NCBI RefSeq assembly: GCF_019904175.1
Contig: NZ_CP061913.1
Span: forward strand, 7,998,001-8,062,000
Direction: 5' to 3'
Length of the DNA: 64,000 bases
DNA from: Dactylosporangium vinaceum
GTDB taxonomy: Bacteria > Actinomycetota > Actinomycetes > Mycobacteriales > Micromonosporaceae
Shown here: positions 7,687 through 15,951 of the stretch, in pieces
How positions within the stretch are numbered: the first letter of the stretch is position 1
Layout of the letters: each line of letters begins with the position of its first letter
Translations under genes and position numbers: made by a program
Notes under the pieces: generated by a model
Database searches by the model: none
What the model saw: only the letters and a program-made list of their open reading frames with translations
Told to the model about the DNA's origin: nothing

Positions 7687-8547
7687 CTACCAGGCCCACG
7701 CCTCCACTGCGGCGACGACCGCCTCACGAGCGGTGACCGGGGGCCGGCCGAGGAGGGTCGCCAAATCGACAGTGGGGGTGTTCGCCCAGCCCGCGCGAAT
7801 ACTCGCATATAGGGCGAGGAGCTGGTCCGCGGCGGCCGGCGGGAAGCCCTTGGCGACCGCCCGGTCACGGAAGGCGGCCGCGGGCTCGGGCCGGTACTGG
7901 ATGCCGGGACCGGCCAGCTGCGCCAGCTCGTCCCAGCCGATCGCGTCCGGCCCGGTGAGGTCGTAGGTCCGCCCGTCGTGCTCGCCGGCCTCGGCGGCCA
8001 GGACGTGGGCGGTCGCCTCGGCCTGGTCCCCGGCCGCCCCGACGGCGAGGCGGGCGTCCCCGGCCGGGGCGGTCAGCACGCCGTCGCGGCGGGCCGCGAG
8101 GACGTCGCGGGCCAGGGCGGCGGCCAGGCCGTAGCCGACCCGCACGATCGTCCAGGCCACCGGCAGGGCCCGGACGGCCCGCTCGGTCCCGGCGAAGTCG
8201 GCGGTGGACGCCAGCGTGCTGCGCTCGGTGTCGGTCCAGCCGGTGACCACCACCCGGCGGGCCCCGGCGGCGACGGCCGCGGCGATCGCGCCGCGCAGCT
8301 GCGGGCCGCGGACCTCGGGCGCGGCGCCGTAATAGGTGCCGTTGACCAGTACGGTATCGGCGCCGGCGAACGCCGCGGGCAGGGTGTCGGACCGGCCGAA
8401 GTCGGCCTGGCGCACCGCGACGCCGAGGCCGGCCGCCCGCTGCGGATCGCGCACGCTGACGGCGACGCGGGCCGCGGGCACGAGGTCGAGCAGCCGTTCG
8501 GTGACGAGGCGGCCGAACGGCCCGTTGGCTCCGGTCACGATAATCAT
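7687..8547 (-). CDS. NmrA/QorB-like NAD(P)-binding oxidoreductase
   Basis: Atypical short-chain dehydrogenase of the NmrA-like type, about 286 residues. The nucleotide-binding motif TGANGPFGRLVTERLL is at the N-terminus, and a VVVTGWTDTERSTLA segment follows, as in QorB-type quinone/NADPH-binding proteins. No YxxxK catalytic pair is apparent, as is usual for NmrA-like proteins. A longer frame begins at 8586, but ATG 8547 has GGAAGGAC about 8 nt upstream. It is divergent from a TetR gene across a 97-bp gap that carries a strong palindrome, so it is probably that repressor's target. The likely role is redox sensing or quinone/aldehyde reduction; the substrate is not deducible. Confidence 0.85.
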   Translation of the reverse strand: MIIVTGANGPFGRLVTERLLDLVPAARVAVSVRDPQRAAGLGVAVRQADFGRSDTLPAAFAGADTVLVNGTYYGAAPEVRGPQLRGAIAAAVAAGARRVVVTGWTDTERSTLASTADFAGTERAVRALPVAWTIVRVGYGLAAALARDVLAARRDGVLTAPAGDARLAVGAAGDQAEATAHVLAAEAGEHDGRTYDLTGPDAIGWDELAQLAGPGIQYRPEPAAAFRDRAVAKGFPPAAADQLLALYASIRAGWANTPTVDLATLLGRPPVTAREAVVAAVEAWAW

Positions 8548-8585
8548 GCGATCACGTCCTTCCGGGACGGTCCACAACCGGGGCA

Positions 8586-8616
8586 AGCGCCCCGCTTACG
8601 ACAGTAGCGGGGCGCT
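8586..8616. promoter_or_regulatory. probable TetR operator (11-bp arms, 9-bp spacer)
   Basis: AGCGCCCCGCT at 8586-8596 and its exact reverse complement AGCGGGGCGCT at 8606-8616. It lies between the divergent NmrA-like (start 8547) and TetR (start 8645) genes. A partly overlapping half-site CGGGGC-gcta-GCCCCG follows at 8608-8623. The position fits control of both genes by the TetR protein. Confidence 0.75.
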
Positions 8617-8644
8617 AGCCCCGTTTCAAGGGGGTGGTCCCGCC

Positions 8645-9184
8645 GTGCCTCGAGCCGACGCCGTGCGCAACCGGCAGCGCATCCTGGCCGCGGCCCGGAC
8701 CGCGTTCGCGGAGGACGGCCCGGGGGTGAGCCTCGACGACGTCGCCCGCCGGGCCGGGGTCGGGCCGGGCACCGTGCACCGGCACTTCCCCACCAAGGAC
8801 GCCCTGTTCACGGCGGTGATCACCGACCGGCTCCAGGAGCTCGCCGGGCTCGCCGCCGACGGGGCCGGGGCCGCCGACGCGGGCGCCGCGTTCTTCGCGT
8901 TCCTCACCCGGATGGCCGGCGAGGCCGCGCAGAACCTGGCGCTCTCGGCCGCCATCACCGACCGGGCCGGGATCGGCGAGGCGATCCAGGCGGCCGGCCG
9001 GGACCTCGAGGCGGCCATCGCCGTCCTGCTCCACCGGGCCCAGGCGGCCGGGGCGGTCCGGGCCGACCTCGACCCGGCCGAGCTGCACGCGGTCATCGCC
9101 GGGGCGGTGGTGATGGAGCAGCGGCTGCCGGCCGCGTCCAAGGGCCGCGGCCTGCGCCTGATCGCCGACGGCCTGGCTCCGTGA
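8645..9184 (+). CDS. TetR/AcrR family transcriptional regulator
   Basis: About 179 residues. The N-terminal helix-turn-helix is clear: RQRILAAARTAFAEDG...SLDDVARRAGVGPGTVHRHFPTKDALF. The C-terminal ligand domain ends around KGRGLRLIADGLAP, as in many reductase-linked TetR proteins. GTG 8645 is preceded by AAGGGGGTG. It is divergent from the NmrA-like reductase with the palindrome between them. The stop overlaps the aminotransferase start (GTGA at 9181), so both are co-transcribed. Probable autorepressor and repressor of the reductase. Confidence 0.9.
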   Translation: MPRADAVRNRQRILAAARTAFAEDGPGVSLDDVARRAGVGPGTVHRHFPTKDALFTAVITDRLQELAGLAADGAGAADAGAAFFAFLTRMAGEAAQNLALSAAITDRAGIGEAIQAAGRDLEAAIAVLLHRAQAAGAVRADLDPAELHAVIAGAVVMEQRLPAASKGRGLRLIADGLAP

Positions 9185-10329
9185 TCACGCAGTTCACCCC
9201 GCGGCCGGGCGTGCTCGACCTCGGGTGGGGCCATCCGCGGCCGGACCTGCTGCCGGTGGCCGGGTGGCGGCGCGCGACGGCGTCGGCGCTGGAGGAGTAC
9301 ACCTGGCAGGCACTGACCTATGGCGCCACGGCCGGACCGGCGCCGCTCGTCGAGTGGCTCGGCGCGCATCTCCCCGGGGCCGATGCGGGCTCGTTCGGGC
9401 CCGGGGAGTGCTTCGTGACCGCCGGCGCCTCGCAGGCCCTCGCGCTCGCCGGTGCCGTGCTCGTCCGGCCGGGCGACGTGGTGCTGGCCGCGGCGCCGAC
9501 CTACCACCTCGCGTTCACGCCGATCCGCGACCTCGGCGCCACGCTGCTGCCCGCGCCGGGCGACGGCGACGGCCCCGACCCGGACGCCACGGCCGCGCTG
9601 GTGGACCGGCTGCGCCGGGAGGGCCGGCGGGTGACGGCGCTGTACCTCGTGCCGACGTTCGCCAACCCGTCCGGGACCAGCCTGCCCCCGGACCGGCGGG
9701 CCGCGCTGATCCGGTTCGCCCAGCGCAGCGGCGTCACGATCATCGAGGACGACACGTACCGCGAGATGGCCTACGACGGTCCGGCCCCGCCGTCGCTGTG
9801 GAGCCGCAGCGGCGGCGACGGCGTGGTGCGGCTGGGCTCGTTCGCGAAGACCGTGGCGCCCGGCCTGCGCCTCGGCTGGATCAACGCCGGGGCCGGGACC
9901 GTACGCTCGATCGCGGCCCTGGGCCACGTCCACAGCGGCGGCGGCGTCAACCACACCAACGCCCTGGCCATGGCCGCGTTCGGGCGGTCCGGGGACTACG
10001 ACCGGCACCTGGCGCGCGTCCGCGACGCCTACCGCGAGCAGCGCGACGCGCTCGCCCGGCACCTGCGGGCGGCCGCGCCGGAGCTCGCGTTCACCCTCCC
10101 GGCCGGCGGCTGGTTCCTCTGGGTCCACCTCCCGCCGGGCCTGACCGCCGAGGCACTGCAGTCACGGGCCGAGCACCACGGCGTCGGGTTCGCCCCGGGC
10201 CCGCTGTTCTACTGCGACGGGGCGGGCGGCTCGCAGTACATCCGCCTGGCGTTCTCGATGCTCCCGCCGGACGACCTGGCCACGGCCGCGCACCGCCTGG
10301 CCGCCGCCGTCACAGCGCGACAGCGATGA
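9181..10329 (+). CDS. PLP-dependent aminotransferase, class I/II (fold type I)
   Basis: 382 residues. Seen: LTYGATAGPAPLVEWLGAHL (substrate-arm region), ECFVTAGASQALALAG (cofactor-binding helix start), YLVPTFANPSGTSL (NPSG, contacts the PLP ring), IIEDDTYREMAYD (Asp to the pyridine N, Tyr to O3') and GSFAKTVAPGLRLGW with the Schiff-base lysine. This is the domain also found in MocR regulators and in AroJ/LysN-type 2-aminoadipate and aromatic aminotransferases, but no N-terminal GntR domain is present. The GTG start overlaps the TetR stop, so expression probably follows the regulator. The amino acid substrate is not deducible. Confidence 0.9.
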   Translation: MITQFTPRPGVLDLGWGHPRPDLLPVAGWRRATASALEEYTWQALTYGATAGPAPLVEWLGAHLPGADAGSFGPGECFVTAGASQALALAGAVLVRPGDVVLAAAPTYHLAFTPIRDLGATLLPAPGDGDGPDPDATAALVDRLRREGRRVTALYLVPTFANPSGTSLPPDRRAALIRFAQRSGVTIIEDDTYREMAYDGPAPPSLWSRSGGDGVVRLGSFAKTVAPGLRLGWINAGAGTVRSIAALGHVHSGGGVNHTNALAMAAFGRSGDYDRHLARVRDAYREQRDALARHLRAAAPELAFTLPAGGWFLWVHLPPGLTAEALQSRAEHHGVGFAPGPLFYCDGAGGSQYIRLAFSMLPPDDLATAAHRLAAAVTARQR

Positions 10330-10726
10330 CCGCCCCGACCGCCAGGTGCACGACCGCGGTGACCCAGACGGCCGGCTGCGGCTCCGGGCGCACCAGCAGC
10401 TCCCCCAGCCGCCCCGGCGTGCACAGGTCGGTGACGACGAACGCGGCGGTCATGACGAGCAGCCCCAGCAGCCCGTACCCGACCATCGCGGCCAGCCCCG
10501 GCCCGAACTCCCCGTGCGCCCCGCGCACCGCCGCGACGGCGATCGTCGCGACAGCGGCGAGCGTGGACCCGAGCACCACCGCCGCGTTGGCGTTGCGCTC
10601 GGCCCACACGAGGTGGCGCAGCGACCCCGGCGTGGCCACGTCGACGAGCATCGCGCCGATGCCCATGAGCACGATGGCGATCACCGCGAACCCCAGCGTC
10701 ACGGCGAGCCCGGTCAGCAGCTCCAT
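10310..10726 (-). CDS. DUF350 (UPF0719-like) four-helix membrane protein
   Basis: About 138 residues with four hydrophobic helices (AVTLGFAVIAIVLMGIGAML, NANAAVVLGSTLAAVATIAV, MVGYGLLGLLVMTAAFVV and a C-terminal WVTAVVHLAVGAVIAVAL), the size and spacing of DUF350 proteins. The frame extends to 10816, but ATG 10726 has GGAG 6 nt upstream and gives the family's usual start. Its 3' end overlaps the convergent aminotransferase by 20 bp. Molecular function unknown. Confidence 0.8.
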   Translation of the reverse strand: MELLTGLAVTLGFAVIAIVLMGIGAMLVDVATPGSLRHLVWAERNANAAVVLGSTLAAVATIAVAAVRGAHGEFGPGLAAMVGYGLLGLLVMTAAFVVTDLCTPGRLGELLVRPEPQPAVWVTAVVHLAVGAVIAVAL

Positions 10727-10933
10727 CAGCGCTCCACTCGGGTTGTCCTGGCCCGACAAGGTACCAACCGCGGGCACGCCCTTCGTGTCGTCGGCGATGT
10801 CGCCCGCCGCGACCACCAGGTGTTCGCCGACCCGGTCCGCAGCGGCAGAATTTTCCCTGCGGAAGCTGTCCGGTTCGGCGGTCCCCGTTCGTCACCAGGG
10901 CGTGACGTCACCGAAGCGAGAGGAAACACCCTG

Positions 10934-11269
10934 ATGCAGTACATGATGTTCGTCTGCAGCGACGCCGAGCCCGACACCGACACCGCGCCCGAGCCCGACA
11001 TCCACGCGTGGGTCGCCGAGAACGACGCCAAGGGCCGCCGGGTCCTCGGCAGCGTCCTGGCCCCGCCCGCGTCGGCGACGACGGTGCGCGTGCGCAACGG
11101 TGAGCTGCTGGTGACGGACGGGCCGTTCGCGGAGACGAAGGAGGTCATCTTCGGCTTCGACATCCTCGACTGCGCCGACCTCGACGAGGCCCTCGCCGTG
11201 GCCCGGGCGCACCCGATGGCCCGCGGCGGGCGCATCGAGCTGCGACCGCTCGTCGACCTGCCGGAGTGA
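10934..11269 (+). CDS. YCII-related DGPF-type small protein
   Basis: About 111 residues of the YCII/DGPF alpha-beta-barrel fold. The signature LLVTDGPFAETKEVIFGFDILD is recognisable (TDGPFAE then GF-D), and the chain ends with GRIELRPLVDLPE, usual for DGPF proteins. GAGAGGAAA precedes ATG 10934. Its stop overlaps the start of the downstream sigma factor gene (GTGA). This gene pair is the hallmark of the ECF42 group. Function unknown; DGPF proteins are thought to be the conserved targets of their partner sigma factor. Confidence 0.9.
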   Translation: MQYMMFVCSDAEPDTDTAPEPDIHAWVAENDAKGRRVLGSVLAPPASATTVRVRNGELLVTDGPFAETKEVIFGFDILDCADLDEALAVARAHPMARGGRIELRPLVDLPE

Positions 11270-12516
11270 CACCGGACAGCGCGGACCCGGCCGGGCCGCT
11301 GCCCCGTCCCGGCCGGACCGAGGCCGCCGTCGCGGGGGCGGCCTCGGCCTACCCGCGCATCGTCGGGGCGCTCATCCGGCTGACCGGGGACTGGGACCTG
11401 GCCGAGGACTGCGCGCAGGAGGCGCTGGCCGCCGCGCTGCAGCGGTGGCCGTCGTCGGGCGTGCCGGACAACCCGGCCGCCTGGCTCATGACCACCGCCA
11501 AGCACCGCGCGATCGACGTCCTGCGCCGGGCCAGTGTCGAGCAGCAGAAGCTGCGGGATCTGGGGGTACTCGCAGTCGCCGCCGACCCCGAGGAGTCCTA
11601 CGGCTTCGACGACGACCGGCTCCGGCTGATCTTCACCTGCTGCCACCCCGCGCTGCCCCTCGAGGCGCGGGTGGCGCTGACCCTGCGGACGATCTGCAAC
11701 GTGCGCACGGCCGACCTCGCCCGCGCCTTCATGGTCACCGAGGCCACGATGACCCGCCGGCTGACCCGGGCGAAGACGAAGATCGCCCAGGCCGGCATCC
11801 CGTATCGCGTGCCCCAGGGCGCCGACCTGACCGAGCGCCTGCCCGGCGTCCTGGGCGTGCTCTACGTCCTGTTCACCAACGGCTACAACGCCGACGGCAC
11901 GCCCGCCTTCGCCGACGAGGCCATCCACCTCACCCGGATGCTGCGCAACCTGCTGGCCAACCTCTCCCCCGCTCCGGACCTGGCCGAGGTCACCGGCCTG
12001 CTGGCGCTGTTCCTGTTCCAGCACTCGCGCCGCCGCGCCCGCGCGTCCGCCGACGGCCGGCTGCTGAGCCTGGACCGGCAGGACCGGGCACTGTGGGACT
12101 GGGACGCGATAGGCGAGGGCCGGGCCCTGCTCGACGGCGCGGGCCACGGCCCGTACTCGCTGCAGGCCCGCATCGCCGCCTTCCACGCGACGACCGGCGA
12201 CACCGACTGGGCCGGGGTGGCCGCCTGCTACGACGCGCTGTGGGCGCGGCAGCCGACGCCGGTGATCGCGCTCAACCGGGCCTTCGCGCACGGGTACGCG
12301 TACGGCCCGGCGGTCGGCCTGGAGCTGCTGGCCGCGGCCCGGGCGGGCGGGGCCCTCGACGGGTGGCCGCACGCGGTGGCGGCCGAGGCGGACCTGACGT
12401 CCCGGCTGGGCGACCGCGCGCGGGCGGCCGGGCTGTTCCGCGAGGCCGCCGCCCTGGCCCACGGCGACGCCGAGCGCGCCGCACTCCTGGAGCGCGCGGC
12501 GGCCGAGGATCAGTGA
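11266..12516 (+). CDS. ECF42-type RNA polymerase sigma factor with C-terminal TPR-like extension
   Basis: 416 residues, much longer than a minimal ECF sigma factor. Region 2: YPRIVGALIRLTGDWDLAEDCAQEALAAAL, then PAAWLMTTAKHRAIDVLRR. Region 4: RVALTLRTICNVRTADLARAFMVTEATMTRRLTRAKTKI. A helical C-terminal extension of about 230 residues contains YVLFTNGYNADG and ALNRAFAHGYAYGPAVGL, features of the extension that is required for activity in ECF42 proteins rather than a separate anti-sigma factor. GTG 11266 overlaps the DGPF stop. ECF42 systems usually drive their own DGPF genes; a TGTC element lies about 65 bp upstream of the DGPF start, too weak to call as the promoter. Confidence 0.92.
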   Translation: MTPDSADPAGPLPRPGRTEAAVAGAASAYPRIVGALIRLTGDWDLAEDCAQEALAAALQRWPSSGVPDNPAAWLMTTAKHRAIDVLRRASVEQQKLRDLGVLAVAADPEESYGFDDDRLRLIFTCCHPALPLEARVALTLRTICNVRTADLARAFMVTEATMTRRLTRAKTKIAQAGIPYRVPQGADLTERLPGVLGVLYVLFTNGYNADGTPAFADEAIHLTRMLRNLLANLSPAPDLAEVTGLLALFLFQHSRRRARASADGRLLSLDRQDRALWDWDAIGEGRALLDGAGHGPYSLQARIAAFHATTGDTDWAGVAACYDALWARQPTPVIALNRAFAHGYAYGPAVGLELLAAARAGGALDGWPHAVAAEADLTSRLGDRARAAGLFREAAALAHGDAERAALLERAAAEDQ

Positions 12517-13376
12517 TCGGTGCGGGCGCCCATCGCCTCGGCGAACGCCGCCACGGCGGGGTGCTGGGCCGCGCCCGCGCGGAAGGCGAGGCGGGTCCGG
12601 CGCCGGGTCTCCAGCGGGGTCAGCACGACGCCGGCCGGGACACCGGTGGCCGCGAGCTCCGGGACGAGCGCGACGCCCTGCCCGGCGGCCACGAACGTCA
12701 GGACCGTCACGAAGTCGTCGGCGTGGTGGCGCACCCGCGGGATGAACCCGGCGGCCTCGCAGGCCCGGACGGTCATCGTGTGGCACAGCGTCCCCGGGCT
12801 GGCCAGGATCCAGGGCTCGTCGCGGCAGCCGGGCAGGTCCCGGGCCTCGGCCGCCGCCACGTAGATCGTCTCGTCGAGCAGGGCCACGGTGCGCAGGGCC
12901 GGGTCGGGCTCGATGGGCACGAGGTCGTAGTCGTGGACCAGTGCCACGTCAAGGGTGCCGTCCCGGAGCAGGTGCGGTACGACCGCCGGGTCGAACTCGT
13001 GCACGGAGAGCTCGAGGCGCGGATGGGCCTCGCCGAGCGCGACGAGGGCGGGTGGCAGCAGGGTGCGCATCGCGGTCGGGAACGCGCCGATGCGCAGCGG
13101 CCCGCACAGCCCGTCCCGGCCGGCCGCGAGCGCGGCGGCGGCCCGTTCCAGTGCGGCCAGGACCTCCTCGGCGTGCTGGACGAGGGTCCGTCCGGCCGGC
13201 GTCAGCGCCACCCGCCGCCCGGTCCGCTCCAGCAGGGGTACGCCCGCCTCCCGCTCCAGCACCGCGAGCTGCTGGGACACCGCCGACGGCGTGTAGGTGT
13301 GGGCCGCGGCGACGGCGGCGATGGTCCCGTGCTGGGCGAGGTCCCGCAGCAACCGCAGCCGGCGCACGTCGAGCAT
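12510..13376 (-). CDS. LysR family transcriptional regulator
   Basis: 288 residues. The N-terminal winged helix reads RLRLLRDLAQHGTIAAVAAAHTYTPSAVSQQLAVLEREAGVPLLERTGRRVALTPAG in pattern, with the typical SAVSQQ recognition helix. The C-terminal half is a periplasmic-binding-like effector domain (LVPELAATGV near the end). ATG 13376 has AAGGT 6 nt upstream; a GTG immediately before it is also in frame. It is divergent from the DapA-like gene with a LysR-type box in the 70-bp gap, so it probably controls that gene. The 3' end overlaps the convergent sigma factor gene by 7 bp. Confidence 0.92.
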   Translation of the reverse strand: MLDVRRLRLLRDLAQHGTIAAVAAAHTYTPSAVSQQLAVLEREAGVPLLERTGRRVALTPAGRTLVQHAEEVLAALERAAAALAAGRDGLCGPLRIGAFPTAMRTLLPPALVALGEAHPRLELSVHEFDPAVVPHLLRDGTLDVALVHDYDLVPIEPDPALRTVALLDETIYVAAAEARDLPGCRDEPWILASPGTLCHTMTVRACEAAGFIPRVRHHADDFVTVLTFVAAGQGVALVPELAATGVPAGVVLTPLETRRRTRLAFRAGAAQHPAVAAFAEAMGARTDH

Positions 13377-13398
13377 CACCTGACCTTACGCTCAACCG

Positions 13399-13419
13399 CA
13401 GAATCGTGAACTGGTTCTG
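13399..13419. promoter_or_regulatory. candidate LysR box (CAGAA-N11-TTCTG)
   Basis: CAGAA at 13399-13403 and TTCTG at 13415-13419 separated by 11 bp, matching the T-N11-A geometry of LysR sites. It lies between the divergent LysR and DapA-like genes. Confidence 0.55.
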
Positions 13420-13446
13420 GCGCTTCTGCTCGCCGATCCTTGACGC

Positions 13447-14307
13447 ATGCACCTGTCCGGCATCTTCATCCCGCTGATCACGCCGTTCACCGCCGACGGC
13501 GCGGTGGACCACAAGGCCCTCTACGACCTGGCCACCGACACCACCGCGCACGGCGCCGCCGGCCTGGTGGTGCTGGGCACGACAGGCGAGCCGGCGACCC
13601 TGACCCCGGCCGAGCGCACCGCCGTCCTGGAGACGGCCTCGTCGACCGGCGCCCCGTTACTCGTCGGCGTGGGCGGCAGCGCCACCGCGGCCACTGTCGC
13701 CGAGGTCGCCGCCCTCCCGCCGGACGTGACGCCGATGGTCGTCGTGCCGCCCTACACGCGCCCGGGCGAGGCCGGCGTGCTGGCCCACTTCCGCGCGGTG
13801 GCCGCGGCCGCGAACGCCCCGATCGTGATCTACCACGTCCCGTACCGCACCGGCCAACCCCTGCCGGCCGACGCGATCCTGGAGCTGGCGGCCATGGCGA
13901 ACGTGGCCGGCCTGAAGCTCTCCGACGGCCCGATCACCCCGGCCACTGTCCGCCTCCTGGCCGCGGCCCCGCCGCACTTCGCCGTCCTGGGCGGCGACGA
14001 CGCGCTGATCTCGCCGCTGCTGGCGCTGGGCGCGCACGGCGGCATCCTGGCCTCGGCCCACGTGGCGACGGCGCAGTTCGTGGCCCTGCACGACGCCTGG
14101 CGGTTCGGCGACGTCGACACGGCCCGCCCGCTGGGCCACCGCCTGGCCGCCCTGTCGGAGGCGCTCTTCGCCGAGCCGAACCCGGCCGTCGTCAAGGCCG
14201 TCCTGCACGCCCAGGGCCGGATCTCCAGCCCCGCGGTCCGGCTCCCGCTCCTGCCGGCCACCGCCGCCGCGCGCGGGCGCGCCCTGGAGCTGCTGGCGCG
14301 GCTCTGA
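13447..14307 (+). CDS. dihydrodipicolinate synthase family (DapA/NanA-like) aldolase
   Basis: 286-residue TIM-barrel class I aldolase/dehydratase. Seen: VVLGTTGEPATLT (the GTTGE substrate-carboxylate loop), IVIYHVPYRTG (catalytic Tyr, with the usual N-V-P replaced by H-V-P) and AGLKLSDG (Schiff-base lysine; the common KEASGD is KLSDGP here). The departures at these loops suggest a substrate other than aspartate semialdehyde, so lysine biosynthesis is unlikely to be its job. It is divergent from a LysR regulator, typical of catabolic DapA-family members acting on sugar acids or hydroxy-oxo acids. Confidence 0.85.
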   Translation: MHLSGIFIPLITPFTADGAVDHKALYDLATDTTAHGAAGLVVLGTTGEPATLTPAERTAVLETASSTGAPLLVGVGGSATAATVAEVAALPPDVTPMVVVPPYTRPGEAGVLAHFRAVAAAANAPIVIYHVPYRTGQPLPADAILELAAMANVAGLKLSDGPITPATVRLLAAAPPHFAVLGGDDALISPLLALGAHGGILASAHVATAQFVALHDAWRFGDVDTARPLGHRLAALSEALFAEPNPAVVKAVLHAQGRISSPAVRLPLLPATAAARGRALELLARL

Positions 14308-14322
14308 CCCGCGGCGGGTCAG
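14304..14322. terminator. bidirectional hairpin holding both stop codons
   Basis: CTGACCCG-cgg-CGGGTCAG, an 8-bp perfect stem with a 3-nt loop. The TGA of the DapA-like gene and the opposite-strand TGA of the convergent membrane gene both lie inside the stem. No T-tract follows. Confidence 0.65.
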
Positions 14323-14738
14323 GCGTCGGGCTTCTCCTCGCGCCGGCGGAGCTCCTCCTCGCGGCGGCGCAGGTCGGCCTCCCACTTGGAGAACATCTCC
14401 TCGTCGGCCCGGCGGGTCTTGGCCAGGCTGCGCAGGAACTCGGGGTCGTCGTCCGGGGCCGCGGCGCGGGCGGCGCGGGGGCGCTGGTCCTCGGGGAAGC
14501 CGCTGCCGGGGCGCCACTGGGAGCCGGCGCCGGCCCGGGCGGGCTGCTGGGGGCGGCCGGCGACGAACCAGGCGATCCAGCCGACCGGCGAGAACAGCAG
14601 GATGATGAAGACCCAGGCGACCTTCGGCAGGTTGCGGATCGCGAACTCGTCGGTGGACAGGCAGTCGATGACCGCCCAGACGAGCATGACGAGGTCGATC
14701 AGGAAGAGGAGTCCATAGAGGCGAACCACGCCGGACAT
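14319..14738 (-). CDS. PLDc_N-type membrane protein with charged C-terminal coiled tail
   Basis: 139 residues. The N-terminal half has two hydrophobic helices separated by a short loop (VVRLYGLLFLIDLVMLVWAVIDCL, then AWVFIILLFSPVGWIAWFVAGRP), the pattern of the phospholipase D nuclease N-terminal membrane domain found alone in many actinobacterial proteins. The C-terminal third is highly charged and helical (FLRSLAKTRRADEEMFSKWEAD followed by RRREEELRRREE), a likely short coiled coil. ATG 14738 gives the family-like start. Function unknown. Confidence 0.8.
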   Translation of the reverse strand: MSGVVRLYGLLFLIDLVMLVWAVIDCLSTDEFAIRNLPKVAWVFIILLFSPVGWIAWFVAGRPQQPARAGAGSQWRPGSGFPEDQRPRAARAAAPDDDPEFLRSLAKTRRADEEMFSKWEADLRRREEELRRREEKPDA

Positions 14739-14824
14739 CGTGCCGGAACCCGGGTCCGCTGTCCGTCCCGTGACCGAGTTGTAATGGTTCTGGAGCAGAC
14801 CGATCGACTCCGGCTGAGCACCCG

Positions 14825-15238
14825 TCAACCGGTGAGGATCACCCGCAGATGGCCGAGGTCCAGCTCGCCGCGGCGCAGCCGGGTGAGGTCGCTCCACTGG
14901 GCGTCGACGCAGACCAGCAGCGCGCGGCCGGCGGACTCGGGGCGGCGGGGCTTCCCGGCGGACTCGGCGGCCGGCGCACCCTCGGCGCACAGGGCGATGC
15001 GCCCGGCGCCGAGCCGGGAGCGCACGTCGGACCAGCGGGCCGCCGGGAAGCGCAGCGTGTCGAGCGCCAGGACCAGATCGCACGGCAGGCCGCGCTCGTC
15101 GCGCAGCGGGAAGGCGACGAGCGTGCGGTCGGCCAGCAGCCCGGCCAGGGCCAGCATGCGCAGGGCGGCGCGGCGGGTGACCCGCAGTTCGCCGCTCGAC
15201 GTGAGGACGCCCGGCAGGGGGCGGGCCGGGCGCAGCAC
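14825..15238 (-). CDS. hypothetical protein, start uncertain
   Basis: About 137 residues from GTG 15238; the frame stays open far upstream, but that part lies antisense to the metallo-hydrolase gene and is unlikely to be coding. Codon pattern and length suggest a real gene: LRMLALAGLLADRTLVAFPLRDERGL and a C-terminal LDLGHLRVILTG are protein-like. No ribosome site is seen before the GTG. No family is recognised. Confidence 0.45.
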   Translation of the reverse strand: MLRPARPLPGVLTSSGELRVTRRAALRMLALAGLLADRTLVAFPLRDERGLPCDLVLALDTLRFPAARWSDVRSRLGAGRIALCAEGAPAAESAGKPRRPESAGRALLVCVDAQWSDLTRLRRGELDLGHLRVILTG

Positions 15239-15322
15239 GCGATACGTGTACGGGCCGGCCTGGACGTCGTCGCGGCGGGCCGGTCGGGTGCGTACGCGGG
15301 GTACGACATAGGCTTTCGAACC

Positions 15323-15928
15323 ATGGTGCGCATCGAACGGCTGGTCACGGCGGGCACGTTCTCGCTCGACGGTGAGACCTTTGACGTCGACAACAACGTC
15401 TGGATCGTCGGCGACGACACGGAGGCGATCGTCGTCGACGCCGCCCACGACGCCGCGGCGATCGTCGACGCGCTCGGTGGTCGCCGCCTGGTCGCGATCG
15501 TGTGCACCCATGGTCACGACGACCACATCGATGCCGCGCCCGAGGTGGCGCTGCGCACCGGCGCGCCGATCCTGCTGCACCCCGACGACCTGCCGCTGTG
15601 GCACATGAAGCACCCCGCTCTCGAGCCGAACACGCACCTTGCCGACGGGCAGACTATCGATGTCGCCGGTGCCGCGCTGACCGTCCTGCACACGCCCGGG
15701 CACAGCCCCGGCGCGGTCTGCCTGCACCTGCCGGAGCAGGGCGTGCTGTTCTCCGGTGACACGCTGTTCGAGGGCGGGCCGGGCGCGACCGGCCGGTCCT
15801 TCTCCGACAAGCCGACGATCCTGCGCTCCATCACCGAGCGGCTCATGGCGCTGCCGCCGGAGACTGTGGTGCACACCGGCCACGGGCCGGACACCACCAT
15901 CGGCGCCGAGCGCGACAACGTCAAGTAG
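15323..15928 (+). CDS. MBL-fold (glyoxalase II-like) metallo-hydrolase
   Basis: 201 residues. All metal ligands of the metallo-beta-lactamase fold are visible: CTHGHDDHID (HxHxDH), LHTPGHSPG (His), LFSGDTLF (bridging Asp) and VVHTGHGPDT (last His). Size and the SGDTLFEGGPGATGR segment resemble the actinobacterial glyoxalase II-like hydrolases that act with mycothiol conjugates, but no mycothiol-specific feature can be asserted. The start is ATG 15323; no strong ribosome site precedes it. Confidence 0.92.
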   Translation: MVRIERLVTAGTFSLDGETFDVDNNVWIVGDDTEAIVVDAAHDAAAIVDALGGRRLVAIVCTHGHDDHIDAAPEVALRTGAPILLHPDDLPLWHMKHPALEPNTHLADGQTIDVAGAALTVLHTPGHSPGAVCLHLPEQGVLFSGDTLFEGGPGATGRSFSDKPTILRSITERLMALPPETVVHTGHGPDTTIGAERDNVK

Positions 15929-15951
15929 CCCGGGCAGGCCGGGCCGCCGCC

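Noticed and set aside
10726..12786. 686-codon open frame on the minus strand
   Set aside because: Antisense to the ECF42/DGPF genes; no protein-like segments.
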